Below are positions 13,393 through 26,932 of a DNA stretch of 64,000 bases, piece after piece. A program made the position numbers and the translations under genes. Location: the NCBI RefSeq assembly GCF_051401765.1, contig NW_027480440.1:5270001-5334000 (forward strand), given 5' to 3'. The notes beneath the pieces were generated by a model that saw only the letters and a program-made list of their open reading frames with translations, did not search any database and was not told where the DNA came from. How positions within the stretch are numbered: position 1 is the first letter of the stretch; every line of letters begins with the position of its first letter. The DNA is from Calliopsis andreniformis (Eukaryota > Arthropoda > Insecta > Hymenoptera > Andrenidae).

Positions 13393-16034
13393 ATGCTAAA
13401 TCCTCAATCCTCAATCCTCAGTCCTCAATCCTCAATCCTCAATCCGCAGTCCTCAATCTTCAATCCTCAATACTCAATATTCAATCCTAAATCCTCAATC
13501 CTGAAATCCTCAATCCTCAATATTCAACACACAACCCTCAACCTTCAATCCTCGATCCTCAATGCTCAATCCTCAATCCTCAATACTCAAACGTCAGTTT
13601 TCTATCCTCAACACTCAATCTTCAATCCTCAATCCCCAAACCTCAATCCTCAATCCTCATTCTCCAATCTTCAATACCCAATCCTCAGTCTTCAATCCTC
13701 AATCCTCAATCCTCAATTCTCAATTCTCAATCCTCAGTCCTCAGTCCTCAGACATCAATCCTGAACCCTCAGCCCTCATCCTCAATCTTCAATCCACAAT
13801 CCTCAATCCTCAATCCTCAATCTTCAATCTTCAATCCTCAATACTCAATCATCAATCCTCAATCCTCAGTCCTCAAACATCAATCCTCAATCCTCAATCC
13901 TCAATCATCAATCTTCAATCCTCAATACTCAATCTTCAATCTTCAATCCTCAATCCTCAATCCTCAATCCTCAATCCGCAATCCTCAATCTTCAATCCTC
14001 AATACTCAATCTTCAATCCTCAATCCTCAATCCTGAAATCCTCAATGCTCAATATTCAACACACAACCCTCAAACTTCAATCCTCAATACTCAACCATCA
14101 ATCCTCATTCTCAATACTCAATCGTCAGCCTTCAATCCTCAACACTCAATTTTCAATCCTCAATCCTCAATCTTCAATTCTCAATCTTCGATCCTCAATA
14201 CTGAATCTTCAATCCTCAATCCTCAATCCCCTATACTCAATCCTCAATCCTTAATCCTCAATCTTCAATCCTCAGTCCCCAATCCTCAATCTTCAATCCT
14301 CAACACTCAATCCTAATCCTCAATCCTTAATCCTCAATCTTCAATCCTCAATACTCAATCTTCAATCCTCAATCCTGAATCCTCAATCCTCAATCCTCAA
14401 TCCCCAATCAACAATCCTCAATCTTCAATACTCAAACCTCAATACTCAATCTGCAATCCTCAATACTCAATCCTCAATCCTCAATCGTCAATCCTCAAAC
14501 CCCAATCCTCTATCATCAATACTCAATCCTCAATACTCAATCCTCAATCCTCAATCCTCAATCTTCAATCCTCAGTACTCAATCATCTGTCTGCAATCCT
14601 CAATCCTCAATCCTCAATCCTCAATCCACAATCCGCAATCTTCAATCCTCCATACTCAATCTGCAATCCTGAATCCTCAATCCTAAAATCCTCAATCCTC
14701 AATATTCAACACACAATCCTCAACCACCAATCCTCAATACTCAACCATCAATGCTCAATTCTCAATACTCAATAGAATATCCTGAATTCTCAGTTTTCAA
14801 TACCCAATCCTCAATTCTCAATATCCAAGTCTCCATCCACAAACATCTATTCTCATCACTCAACCCTCAACCCTCAGTCCTCATCCTCCATCCTCAATCC
14901 TCAATCCTCAATCCTCAATCTTCAATCCTCAATAATCAACCTCCAATCCTAGATCCTCAATCCCCAATCATCAATCCTTAATCCTCAATATTCAATCCTC
15001 AATCCCCAGTCCTCAATCTTCAATCCTCAATGCTCAATCGTCAATCCTCAATCCTCAGTCCACAATCCTCAATCCTCAAACCTCAATCCTCAACGGTCAG
15101 TCCTCGTCATCAATCCACAACCCTCAATCCTCAATCCTCAACCTTCAATCATCAATACTCAATCTTCAATCCTCAATCCTCAATCCTCAATCCACAATCC
15201 TCAATCCTCAATATTCAACACAAAACCCTCAACCATCAATTCTCAATACTCAACCGTCAATCCTCAATTCTCAATACTCAATAGAATATCCTGAATACTC
15301 ATGGTTCAATACTCAATCCACAATATTCAATAATCAAATCTCAATCCTCAAACCTCATTTCTCAACACTCAATCCTCAACACTCAGTCCTCTCTCTTCAA
15401 TCCTCCATCCTCAATCCTCAATCCTCAAGAGTCAATCCTCCATCCTGAATACTCAAACCTCAATTCTCAGTCCTCAAACCTCAATCCCGAATCCTCAACT
15501 TTGAATCCTCAATCTTCAGCCCTCGGTCCTCTACAATCAATTGTCAATCCTCAATCCTCAATAGAATACCCTCAATTCACAGCATTCAATACTCAATCAC
15601 CATTCCTCAAACTTCAAATCTCAATCCACAAACATCAACTCTCATCATTCAACCCTCAACACTCAGTCCTCAATCTTCAATACCCAATCCTCAATCCTCA
15701 ATCTTCAATCCTCAATACACAATCTTCAATCCTCAATCCTCAATTCTCAGTCCTCAATACTCAATCCTCAATCGTCAATCCTCAATCCCCAATCCTCAAT
15801 CTTCAATCCTCAATCCTCAATCCTCAATCCTCAATCCTCAATCTTCAATCCTCAATACTCAATCTTCAATCCTCAATCCTCAATCCTCAATCCTCAATGC
15901 TCAATCCTCAATCCTCAATACTCAACACACAACCCTCAACCATCAATCCTCAATACTCAACCATCAATCCTCAATTCTCAATACTCAATCTTCAATTCTC
16001 AATCTTCGATCCTCTATACTGAATCTTCAATCCT
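13281..16034 (+). repeat. 2,931-base tandem duplication, copy 1
   Basis: All landmarks reappear exactly 2,931 bases later: 13,393/16,324, 13,562/16,493, 14,751/17,682, 15,030/17,961, 15,501/18,432. The left break is at about 13,281 and 16,212, where different sequences precede the shared ATCTTCAATCCTCAACAATT. By eye I found only two differences: T at 13,788 versus C at 16,719, and A at 14,305 versus C at 17,236. This is one of the youngest duplications in the window. Confidence 0.93.
14751..16022 (+). repeat. A-B-C composite block, copy at 14.8 kb
   Basis: A 14,751, B 15,030, C 15,501 with the constant 279 and 471 spacings. C carries the CTCTACAATCAATTG variant that is also found at 18,432, 40,091, 45,460, 49,844, 56,358 and 59,831, but not at 2,099, 5,907, 10,915, 23,995 or 30,594. 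Confidence 0.88.
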
Positions 16035-16211
16035 GAATCCTCAATCTTCAGCCCTCAGTACTCAACAATCAGTTGTCAATCCTCAATCCTCAATAGAATA
16101 TACTCAATTCACAGCTTTCAATACACAATACTCAATCGGCAATCTTGAAATCTCTATCCACAAACATCAATTCTCATCACTCAACCCTCAGCACTCAGTC
16201 CCCAATCGTCA
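16035..16211 (+). repeat. E block linking the two 2,931-base copies
   Basis: It runs from GAATCCTCAATCTTCAGCCC through an AATAGAATATACTCAATTC anchor to TCGGCAATCTTGAAATCTC and CCCCAATCG, and matches 19,384-19,560. In copy 2 of the duplication the C block is instead followed by about 420 bases of R sequence before an E block appears. The junction at 16,035 therefore looks like a deletion or crossover product. Confidence 0.82.
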
Positions 16212-18965
16212 ATCTTCAATCCTCAACAATTAATCTCCAATCCTAGATCCCCAATGCCCAATCCTCAATCCTTAATCCTCAATCTTCAATCCTCAATCCC
16301 CGGCCCTCAATCTTGAAGCCTCAATGCTAAATCCTCAATCCTCAATCCTCAGTCCTCAATCCTCAATCCTCAATCCGCAGTCCTCAATCTTCAATCCTCA
16401 ATACTCAATATTCAATCCTAAATCCTCAATCCTGAAATCCTCAATCCTCAATATTCAACACACAACCCTCAACCTTCAATCCTCGATCCTCAATGCTCAA
16501 TCCTCAATCCTCAATACTCAAACGTCAGTTTTCTATCCTCAACACTCAATCTTCAATCCTCAATCCCCAAACCTCAATCCTCAATCCTCATTCTCCAATC
16601 TTCAATACCCAATCCTCAGTCTTCAATCCTCAATCCTCAATCCTCAATTCTCAATTCTCAATCCTCAGTCCTCAGTCCTCAGACATCAATCCTGAACCCT
16701 CAGCCCTCATCCTCAATCCTCAATCCACAATCCTCAATCCTCAATCCTCAATCTTCAATCTTCAATCCTCAATACTCAATCATCAATCCTCAATCCTCAG
16801 TCCTCAAACATCAATCCTCAATCCTCAATCCTCAATCATCAATCTTCAATCCTCAATACTCAATCTTCAATCTTCAATCCTCAATCCTCAATCCTCAATC
16901 CTCAATCCGCAATCCTCAATCTTCAATCCTCAATACTCAATCTTCAATCCTCAATCCTCAATCCTGAAATCCTCAATGCTCAATATTCAACACACAACCC
17001 TCAAACTTCAATCCTCAATACTCAACCATCAATCCTCATTCTCAATACTCAATCGTCAGCCTTCAATCCTCAACACTCAATTTTCAATCCTCAATCCTCA
17101 ATCTTCAATTCTCAATCTTCGATCCTCAATACTGAATCTTCAATCCTCAATCCTCAATCCCCTATACTCAATCCTCAATCCTTAATCCTCAATCTTCAAT
17201 CCTCAGTCCCCAATCCTCAATCTTCAATCCTCAACCCTCAATCCTAATCCTCAATCCTTAATCCTCAATCTTCAATCCTCAATACTCAATCTTCAATCCT
17301 CAATCCTGAATCCTCAATCCTCAATCCTCAATCCCCAATCAACAATCCTCAATCTTCAATACTCAAACCTCAATACTCAATCTGCAATCCTCAATACTCA
17401 ATCCTCAATCCTCAATCGTCAATCCTCAAACCCCAATCCTCTATCATCAATACTCAATCCTCAATACTCAATCCTCAATCCTCAATCCTCAATCTTCAAT
17501 CCTCAGTACTCAATCATCTGTCTGCAATCCTCAATCCTCAATCCTCAATCCTCAATCCACAATCCGCAATCTTCAATCCTCCATACTCAATCTGCAATCC
17601 TGAATCCTCAATCCTAAAATCCTCAATCCTCAATATTCAACACACAATCCTCAACCACCAATCCTCAATACTCAACCATCAATGCTCAATTCTCAATACT
17701 CAATAGAATATCCTGAATTCTCAGTTTTCAATACCCAATCCTCAATTCTCAATATCCAAGTCTCCATCCACAAACATCTATTCTCATCACTCAACCCTCA
17801 ACCCTCAGTCCTCATCCTCCATCCTCAATCCTCAATCCTCAATCCTCAATCTTCAATCCTCAATAATCAACCTCCAATCCTAGATCCTCAATCCCCAATC
17901 ATCAATCCTTAATCCTCAATATTCAATCCTCAATCCCCAGTCCTCAATCTTCAATCCTCAATGCTCAATCGTCAATCCTCAATCCTCAGTCCACAATCCT
18001 CAATCCTCAAACCTCAATCCTCAACGGTCAGTCCTCGTCATCAATCCACAACCCTCAATCCTCAATCCTCAACCTTCAATCATCAATACTCAATCTTCAA
18101 TCCTCAATCCTCAATCCTCAATCCACAATCCTCAATCCTCAATATTCAACACAAAACCCTCAACCATCAATTCTCAATACTCAACCGTCAATCCTCAATT
18201 CTCAATACTCAATAGAATATCCTGAATACTCATGGTTCAATACTCAATCCACAATATTCAATAATCAAATCTCAATCCTCAAACCTCATTTCTCAACACT
18301 CAATCCTCAACACTCAGTCCTCTCTCTTCAATCCTCCATCCTCAATCCTCAATCCTCAAGAGTCAATCCTCCATCCTGAATACTCAAACCTCAATTCTCA
18401 GTCCTCAAACCTCAATCCCGAATCCTCAACTTTGAATCCTCAATCTTCAGCCCTCGGTCCTCTACAATCAATTGTCAATCCTCAATCCTCAATAGAATAC
18501 CCTCAATTCACAGCATTCAATACTCAATCACCATTCCTCAAACTTCAAATCTCAATCCACAAACATCAACTCTCATCATTCAACCCTCAACACTCAGTCC
18601 TCAATCTTCAATACCCAATCCTCAATCCTCAATCTTCAATCCTCAATACACAATCTTCAATCCTCAATCCTCAATTCTCAGTCCTCAATACTCAATCCTC
18701 AATCGTCAATCCTCAATCCCCAATCCTCAATCTTCAATCCTCAATCCTCAATCCTCAATCCTCAATCCTCAATCTTCAATCCTCAATACTCAATCTTCAA
18801 TCCTCAATCCTCAATCCTCAATCCTCAATGCTCAATCCTCAATCCTCAATACTCAACACACAACCCTCAACCATCAATCCTCAATACTCAACCATCAATC
18901 CTCAATTCTCAATACTCAATCTTCAATTCTCAATCTTCGATCCTCTATACTGAATCTTCAATCCT
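16212..18965 (+). repeat. 2,931-base tandem duplication, copy 2
   Basis: Second copy of 13,281-16,034 at offset 2,931, with two substitutions seen and no net indel through 2.75 kb. From about 16,484 onward it is also the beginning of copy 1 of the larger 5.5 kb tandem repeat, so the duplications are nested. Confidence 0.93.
17682..18953 (+). repeat. A-B-C composite block, copy at 17.7 kb
   Basis: A 17,682, B 17,961, C 18,432. Identical by eye to the 14,751 copy over A, B and C. Confidence 0.88.
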
Positions 18966-19044
18966 CAATCCTCAATCCTCAATCCTCAATCCTCAATCCT
19001 CAATCTTCAATCCTCAATACTCAATCTTCAATCCTCAATCCTCA

Positions 19045-20421
19045 ATGCTCAATCCTCAATCCTCAATACTCAAAATTCAGTCTTCAATCCTCAACACTCA
19101 ATCATCAATCCTCAATCCCCAATCCTCAATCCTCAATCCTCATTCTTCAATCTTCAATACCCAATCCTCAATCTTCAATCCTCAATCCTCAATCCTCAAT
19201 TCTAAATCCTCAATCCTCAGTCCTCAGTCCTCAAACATCAATCCTCAACCCTCAGCCCTCATCCTCAATCCTCAATCCACAATCCTCAATCCTCAATCCT
19301 CAATCTTCAATCTTCAATCCTCAATACTCAATCATCAATCCTCAATCCTCAGTCCTCAAACACCAATTCTGAATCCTCAATCCTGAATCCTCAATCTTCA
19401 GCCCTCAGTACTCAACAATCAGTTGTCAATCCTCAATCCTCAATAGAATATACTCAATTCACAGCTTTCAATACACAATACTCAATCGGCAATCTTGAAA
19501 TCTCTATCCACAAACATCAATTCTCATCACTCAACCCTCAGCACTCAGTCCCCAATCGTCAATCTTCTATCCTCAATCCTCAATCGTCAATCCACAATCC
19601 TCAATCTTCAATCCTCAATACTCAATCTTCAATCCTCTATCCTCAACCCTCAATCCTCAATCCTCAATACTCAAACGTCAGTCTTCAATCCTCAACACTC
19701 AATCTTCAATCCTCAATCCCCAATCCTCAATCCTCAATCCTCATTCTTCAATCTTCAATACCCAATCCACAATCTTCAATCCTCAATCCTCAATCCTCAA
19801 TTCTAAATCCTCAATCCTCAGTCCTCAGTCCTCAAACATCAATCCTCAACCCTCAGTCCTCATCCTCAATCCTCAATCCACAATCCTCAATCCTCAATCC
19901 TCAATCTTCAATCTTCAATCCTCAATACTCAATCATCAATCCTCAATCCTCAGTCCTCAAACCCCAATTCTGAATCCTCAATCCTGAATCCTCAATCTTC
20001 AGCCCTCAGTACTCAACAATCAGTTGTCAATCCTCAATCCTCAATAGAATATACTCAATTCACAGCTTTCAATACAGAATACTCAATCGGCAATCTTCAA
20101 ATCTCTATCCACAAACATCAATTCTCATCACTCAATCCTCAATCCTCAATCTTCAATCCTCAATACTCAATCTTCAATCCTCAATCCTCAATCCTCAATC
20201 CTCAATGCTCAATCCTCAATCCTCAATACTCAACACACAACCCTCAACCATCAATCCTCAATACTCAACCATCAATCCTCAATTCTCAATACTCAATCTT
20301 CAATTCTCAATCTTCGATCCTCTATACTGAATCTTCAATTATCAATCCTCAATCCTCAATCCTCAATCCTCAATCCTCAATCTTCAATCCTCAATACTCA
20401 ATCTTCAATCCTCAATCCTCA
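19045..20421 (+). repeat. 1,377-base R repeat, first copy
   Basis: R starts (19,045 and 20,422) and E cores (TTGAAATC at 19,495 and 20,872) are both exactly 1,377 apart. Inside, a second E-like core (TTCAAATCTC at 20,096) lies 601 bases after the first, so the unit is a 601-base repeat plus 776 bases that include a copied C tail (about 20,150-20,340). 601 and 1,377 are 6 and 5 modulo 7, as expected if one and two 6-mers (TCATCC) lie inside and crossovers kept heptamer register. Confidence 0.88.
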
Positions 20422-20950
20422 ATGCTCAATCCTCAATCCTCAATACTCAAACGTCAGTCTTCAATCCTCAACACTCAATCATCAATCCTCAATCCCCAAT
20501 CCTCAATCCTCAATCCTCATTCTTCAATCTTCAATACCCAATCCTCAATCTTCAATCCTCAATCCTCAATACTCAATTCTAAATCCTCAATCCTCAGTCC
20601 TCAGTCCTCAAACATCAATCCTCAACCCTCAGCCCTCATCCTCAATCCTCAATCCACAATCCTCAATCCTCAATCCTCAATCTTCAATCTTCAATCCTCA
20701 ATACTCAATCATCAATCCTCAATCCTCAGTCCTCAAACCCCAATTCTGAATCCTCAATCCTGAATCCTCAATCTTCAGCCGTCAGTACTCAACAATCAGT
20801 TGTCAATCCTCAATCCTCAATAGAATATACTCAATTCACAGCTTTCAATACACAATACTCAATCGGCAATCTTGAAATCTCTATCCACAAACATCAATTC
20901 TCATCACTCAACCCTCAGCACTCAGTCCCCAATCGTCAATCTTCAATCCT
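20422..20950 (+). repeat. 1,377-base R repeat, second (partial) copy with E block
   Basis: This repeats 19,045 onward, with AAACGTCAG in place of AAAATTCAG at the start, and includes the E core at 20,872. It stops after CCCCAATCGTC near 20,940, where it joins the K leader. Confidence 0.85.
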
Positions 20951-21418
20951 CAATGCTCAATCCTCATACTCAGTCCTCAATCTTCAATCATCAATCCTCA
21001 ATACTCAATCTTCAATCCTCAATCCCGAATCCTCAATCCTCAATCCTCAATCCTCAATCAACAATACTCAATCTTCAATAATCAATCCTCTATCCTCAAT
21101 CCTCAATCCTCAATACTCAACCATCAAGCCTCAATTCTCAATACTCAATAGAATATCCTGAATTCACAGGATTCAATACTCAAGCATCAATCCTCAACCC
21201 TCAGCCCTCATTCTCAATCCTCAATCCTCAATCCTCAATCCTCAATTTTCAATCCTCAATCCTCAACCCTCAGTCCTCATCCTCAATTCTCAATTCTCAG
21301 TCCTCAATTCTCAACCCCCAATCTTCAATCCTCAATAATCAATCTCCAATCCTAGATCCCCAATGCCCAATCCCCAATCCTTAATCCTCAATCCCCGGCC
21401 CTCAATCTTAAATCCTCA
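20951..21418 (+). repeat. K-leader segment
   Basis: It has CATACTCAGTCC, CAATCCCGAATCC, CAATCAACAATAC, an anchor with TGAATTCACAGGATTC near 21,160, and CCCCGGCCCTCAATCTTAAATCC just before K. The same order of variants precedes K at 26,933, 29,043, 33,971, 37,333, 42,702, 47,987, 53,600, 58,569 and 62,713. No gene is seen. Confidence 0.82.
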
Positions 21419-22258
21419 ATGCTCAATCCTCAATCCTCAATCCTCAGTCCTCAATCATCAATCCTCAATTCGCAGTCCTCAATCTTGAATCCTCAATACT
21501 CAATATTCAATCCTAAATTCTCAATCCTGAAATCCTCAATCCTGAATATTCAACACACAACCCTCCACCTTCAATCCCCAATACTCAACCCTCAATCCTC
21601 AATTCTCAATACTCAATCATCAGTCTTCAATCCTCCACACTCAATCTTCAATCCTCGATCCTCAATGCTCAATCCTCAATCCTCAATACTCAAACGTCAG
21701 TTTTCAATTCTCAACACTCAATCTTCAATCCTCAATCCCCAATCCTCAATCCTCAATCCTCATTCTCCAATCTTCAATACCCAATCCTCAATCTTCAATC
21801 CTCAATCCTCAATCCTCAAATCTCAATCCTCAATCCTCAGTCCTCAGTCCTCAGACATCAATCCTGAACCCTCAGCCCTCATCCTCAATCCTCAATCCAC
21901 AATCCTCAATCCTCAATCCTCAATCTTCAATCCTCAATCCTCATTACTCAATCATCAATCCTCAATCCTCAGTCCTCAAACCTCAATCCTCAATTCTCAA
22001 TCCTTAATCATCGATCTTCAATCCTCAATACTCAATCTTCAATCTTCGATCCTCAATGCTCAATCCTCAATCCTCAATACTCAAACGTCAGTTTTCTATC
22101 CTCAACACTCAATCTTCAATCCTCAATCCCCAAACCTCAATCCTCAATCCTCATTCTCCAATCTTCAATACCCAATCCTCAGTCTTCAATCCTCAATCCT
22201 CAATCCTCAATTCTCAATTCTCAATCCTCAGTCCTCAGTCCTCAGACATCAATCCTGA
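21419..22258 (+). repeat. K block joined to two F segments
   Basis: K start ATGCTCAATCC at 21,419, then F-type starts at 21,665 and 22,056, 391 bases apart; the same pair lies at 37,761 and 38,152 in a later K unit. The 280-codon forward run is a heptapeptide repeat with the usual ILNPQSS theme and is not called a CDS. Confidence 0.8.
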
Positions 22259-23244
22259 ACCCTCAGCCCTCATCCTCAATCCTCAATCCACAATCCTCAA
22301 TCCTCAATCCTCAATCTTCAATCTTCAATCCTCAATACTCAATCATCAATCCTCAATCCTCAGTCCTCAAACCTCAATCCTCAATCCTCAATCCTCAATC
22401 ATCAATCTTCAATCCTCAATACTCAATCTTTAATCTTCAATCCTCAATCCTCAATCCTCAATCCTCAATCCGCAATCCTCAATCTTCAATCCTCAATACT
22501 CAATCTTCAATCCCCAATCCTCAATCCTGGAATCCTCAATCCTCAATATTCAACACACAACCCTCAAACTTCAATCCTCAATACTCAACCATCAATCCTC
22601 ATTCTCAATACTCAATCGTCAGCCTTCAATCCTCAACACTCAATTTTCAATCCTCAATCCTCAATCTTCAATTCTCAATCTTCGAACCTCAATACTGAAT
22701 CTTCAATCCTCAATCCTCAATCCCCTATACTCAATCCTCAATCCTTAATCCTCAATCTTCAATCCTCAGTCCCCAATCCTCAATCTTCAATCCTCAACCC
22801 TCAATCCTAATCCTCAATCCTTAATCCTCAATCTTCAATCCTCAATACTCAATCTTCAATCCTCAATCCTGAATCCTCAATCCTCAATCCTCAATCCCCA
22901 ATCAACAATCCTCAATCTTCAATACTCAAACCTCAATACTCAATCTGCAATCCTCAATACTCAATCCTCAATCCTCAATCGTCAATCCTCAAACCCCAAT
23001 CCTCTATCATCAATACTCAATCCTCAATACTCAATCCTCAATCCTCAATCCTCAATCTTCAATCCTCAGTACTCAATCATCTGTCTGCAATCCTCAATCC
23101 TCAATCCTCAATCCTCAATCCACAATCCGCAATCTTCAATCCTCCATACTCAATCTGCAATCCTCAATCCTCAATCCTAAAATCCTCAATCCTCAATATT
23201 CAACACACAACCCTCAACCACCAATCCTCAATACTCAACCATCA

Positions 23245-24467
23245 ATGCTCAATTCTCAATACTCAATAGAATATCCTGAATTCTCAGTTTTCAATACCTA
23301 ATCCTCAATTCTCAATATTCAAGTGTCCATCCACAAACATCTATTCTCATCACTCAACCCTCAACCCTCAGTCCTCATCCTCCATCCTCAATCCTCAATC
23401 CTCAATCCTCAATCTTCAATCCTCAATAATCAACCTCCAATCCTAGATCCTCAATCCCCAATCATCAATCCTTAATCCTCAATATTCAATCCTCAATCCC
23501 CAGTCCTCAATCTTCAATCCTCAATGCTCAATCGTCAATCCTCAATCCTCAGTCCACAATCCTCAATCCTCAAACCTCAATCCTCAACGGTCAGTCCTCG
23601 TCATCAATCCACAACCCTCAATCCTCAATCCTCAACCTTCAATCATCAATACTCAATCTTCAATCCTCAATCCTCAATCCTCAATCCACAATCCTCAATC
23701 CTCAATATTCAACACAAAACCCTCAACCATCAATTCTCAATACTCAACCGTCAATCCTCAATTCTCAATACTCAATAGAATATCCTGAATACTCATGGTT
23801 CAATACTCAATCCACAATATTCAATAATCAAATCTCAATCCTCAAACCTCATTTCTCAACACTCAATCCTCAACACTCAGTCCTCTCTCTTCAATCCTCC
23901 ATCCTCAATCCTCAATCCTCAAGAGTCAATCCTCCATCCTGAATACTCAAACCTCAATTCTCAGTCCTCAAACCTCAATCCCGAATCCTCAACTTTGAAT
24001 CCTCAATCTTCAGCCCTCGGTCCTCAACAATCAATTGTCAATCCTCAATCCTCAATAGAATACCCTCAATTCACAGCATTCAATACTCAATCACCATTCC
24101 TCAAACTTCAAATCTCAATCCACAAACATCAACTCTCATCATTCAACCCTCAACACTCAGTCCTCAATCTTCAATACCCAATCCTCAATCCTCAATCTTC
24201 AATCCTCAATACACAATCTTGAATCCTCAATCCTCAATTCTCAGTCCTCAATACTCAATCCTCAATCGTCAATCCTCAATCCCCAATCCTCAATCTTCAA
24301 TCCTCAATCCTCAATCCTCAATCCTCAATCCTCAATCCTCAATGCTCAATCCTCAATCCTCAATACTCAACACACAACCCTCAACCATCAATCCTCAATA
24401 CTCAACCATCAATCCTCAATTCTCAATACTCAATCTTGAATTCTCAATCTTCGATCCTCTATACTGA
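23245..24467 (+). repeat. A-B-C composite block, copy at 23.2 kb, with 49-base loss
   Basis: A is at 23,245 by the 279 spacing, but near 23,298 a CAATACCTAATCC change creates TAA, so the A forward frame is closed early. B 23,524 and C 23,995 follow. C is 49 bases (7 x 7) shorter than at 18,432. Such frame breaks without other change in the block argue against coding constraint. Confidence 0.85.
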
Positions 24468-24558
24468 ATCTTCAATCCTCCATCCTCAATCCTCAATCCT
24501 CAATCCTCAATCCTCAATCTTCAATCCTCAATACTCAATCTTCAATCCTCAATCCTCA

Positions 24559-25935
24559 ATGCTCAATCCTCAATCCTCAATACTCAAACGTCAGTCTTCA
24601 ATCCTCAACACTCAATCATCAATCCTCAATCCCCAATCCTCAATCCTCAATCCTCATTCTTCAATCTTCAATACCCAATCCTCAATCTTCAATCCTCAAT
24701 CCTCAATCCTCAATTCTAAATCCTCAATCCTCAGTCCTCAGTCCTCAAACATCAATCCTCAACCCTCAGCCCTCATCCTCAATCCTCCATCCACAATCCT
24801 CAATCCTCAATCCTCAATCTTCAATCTTCAATCCTCAATACTCAATCATCAATCCTCAATCCTCAGTCCTCAAACCCCAATTCTGAATCCTCAATCCTGA
24901 ATCCTCAATCTTCAGCCCTCAGTACTCAACAATCAGTTGTCAATCCTCAATCCTCAATAGAATATACTCAATTCACAGCTTTCAATACACAATACTCAAT
25001 CGGCAATCTTGAAATCTCTATCCACAAACATCAATTCTCATCACTCAACCCTCAGCACTCAGTCCCCAATCGTCAATCTTCTATCCTCAATCCTCAATCG
25101 TCAATCCACAATCCTCAATCTTCAATCCTCAATACTCAATCTTCAATCCTCTATCCTCAACCCTCAATCCTCAATCCTCAACACTCAAACGTCAGTCTTC
25201 AATCCTCAACACTCAATCTTCAATCCTCAATCCCCAATCCTCAATCCTCAATCCTCATTCTTCAATCTTCAATACCCAATCCACAATCTTCAATCCTCAA
25301 TCCTCAATCCTCAATTCTAAATCCTCAATCCTCAGTCCTCAGTCCTCAAACATCAATCCTCAACCCTCAGCCCTCATCCTCAATCCTCAATCCACAATCC
25401 TCAATCCTCAATCCTCAATCTTCAATCTTCAATCCTCAATACTCAATCATCAATCCTCAATCCTCAGTCCTCAAACCCCAATTCTGAATCCTCAATCCTG
25501 AATCCTCAATCTTCAGCCCTCAGTACTCAACAATCAGTTGTCAATCCTCAATCCTCAATAGAATATACTCAATTCACAGCTTTCAATACACAATACTCAA
25601 TCGGCAATCTTCAAATCTCTATCCACAAACATCAATTCTCATCACTCAATCCTCAATCCTCAATCTTCAATCCTCAATACTCAATCTTCAGTCCTCAATC
25701 CTCAATCCTCAATCCTCAATGCTCAATCCTCAATCCTCAATACTCAACACACAACCCTCAACCATCAATCCTCAATACTCAACCATCAATCCTCAATTCT
25801 CAATACTCAATCTTCAATTCTCAATCTTCGATCCTCTATACTGAATCTTCAATCCTCAATCCTCAATCCTCAATCCTCAATCCTCAATCCTCAATCTTCA
25901 ATCCTCAATACTCAATCTTCAATCCTCAATCCTCA
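24559..25935 (+). repeat. 1,377-base R repeat in the second 5.5 kb unit, first copy
   Basis: R at 24,559 and 25,936 are 1,377 apart; E at 25,009 and 26,386 are 1,377 apart. This reproduces the 19,045/20,422 pair at offset 5,514. Confidence 0.86.
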
Positions 25936-26464
25936 ATGCTCAATCCTCAATCCTCAATACTCAAACGTCAGTCTTCAATCCTCAACACTCAATCATCAAT
26001 CCTCAATCCCCAATCCTCAATCCTCAATCCTCATTCTTCAATCTTCAATACCCAATCCTCAATCTTCAATCCTCAATCCTCAATACTCAATTCTAAATCC
26101 TCAATCCTCAGTCCTCAGTCCTCAAACATCAATCCTCAACCCTCAGCCCTCATCCTCAATCCTCAATCCACAATCCTCAATCCTCAATCCTCAATCTTCA
26201 ATCTTCAATCCTCAATACTCAATCATCAATCCTCAATCCTCAGTCCTCAAACCCCAATTCTGAATCCTCAATCCTGAATCCTCAATCTTCAGCCCTCAGT
26301 ACTCAACAATCAGTTGTCAATCCTCAATCCTCAATAGAATATACTCAATTCACAGCTTTCAATACACAATACTCAATCGGCAATCTTGAAATCTCTATCC
26401 ACAAACATCAATTCTCATCACTCAACCCTCAGCACTCAGTCCCCAATCGTCAATCTTCAATCCT
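25936..26464 (+). repeat. 1,377-base R repeat in the second 5.5 kb unit, partial second copy
   Basis: R start 25,936 and E core 26,386, then the K leader begins after CCCCAATCGTC near 26,450, exactly as at 20,940. Confidence 0.84.
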
Positions 26465-26932
26465 CAATCCTCAATCCTCATACTCAATCCTCAATCTTCA
26501 ATCATCAATCCTCAATACTCAATCTTCAATCCTCAATCCCGAATCCTCAATCCTCAATCCTCAATCCTCAATCAACAATACTCAATCTTCAATAATCAAT
26601 CCTCTATCCTCAATCCTCAATCCTCAATACTCAACCATCAAGCCTCAATTCTCAATACTCAATAGAATATCCTGAATTCACAGGATTCAATACTCAAGCA
26701 TCAATCCTCAACCCTCAGCCCTCATTCTCAATCCTCAATCCTCAATCCTCAATCCTCAATTTTCAATCCTCAATCCTCAACCCTCAGTCCTCATCCTCAA
26801 TTCTCAATTCTCAGTCCTCAATTCTCAACCCCCAATCTTCAATCCTCAATAATCAATCTCCAATCCTAGATCCCCAATGCCCAATCCCCAATCCTTAATC
26901 CTCAATCCCCGGCCCTCAATCTTAAATCCTCA

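Larger units (their letters stand above)
16484..22046 (+). repeat. 5.5 kb tandem higher-order unit, copy 1
   Basis: Landmarks recur downstream at offset 5,563 (F 16,493/22,056; B 17,961/23,524; C 18,432/23,995) and then at offset 5,514 (E 19,495/25,009; R 20,422/25,936; K 21,419/26,933). The order is F, A, B, C, R, E, R, E, K. Homology ends near 21,660, where copy 1 continues with an F block and copy 2 with CAATCTACAATCC. Confidence 0.9.
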
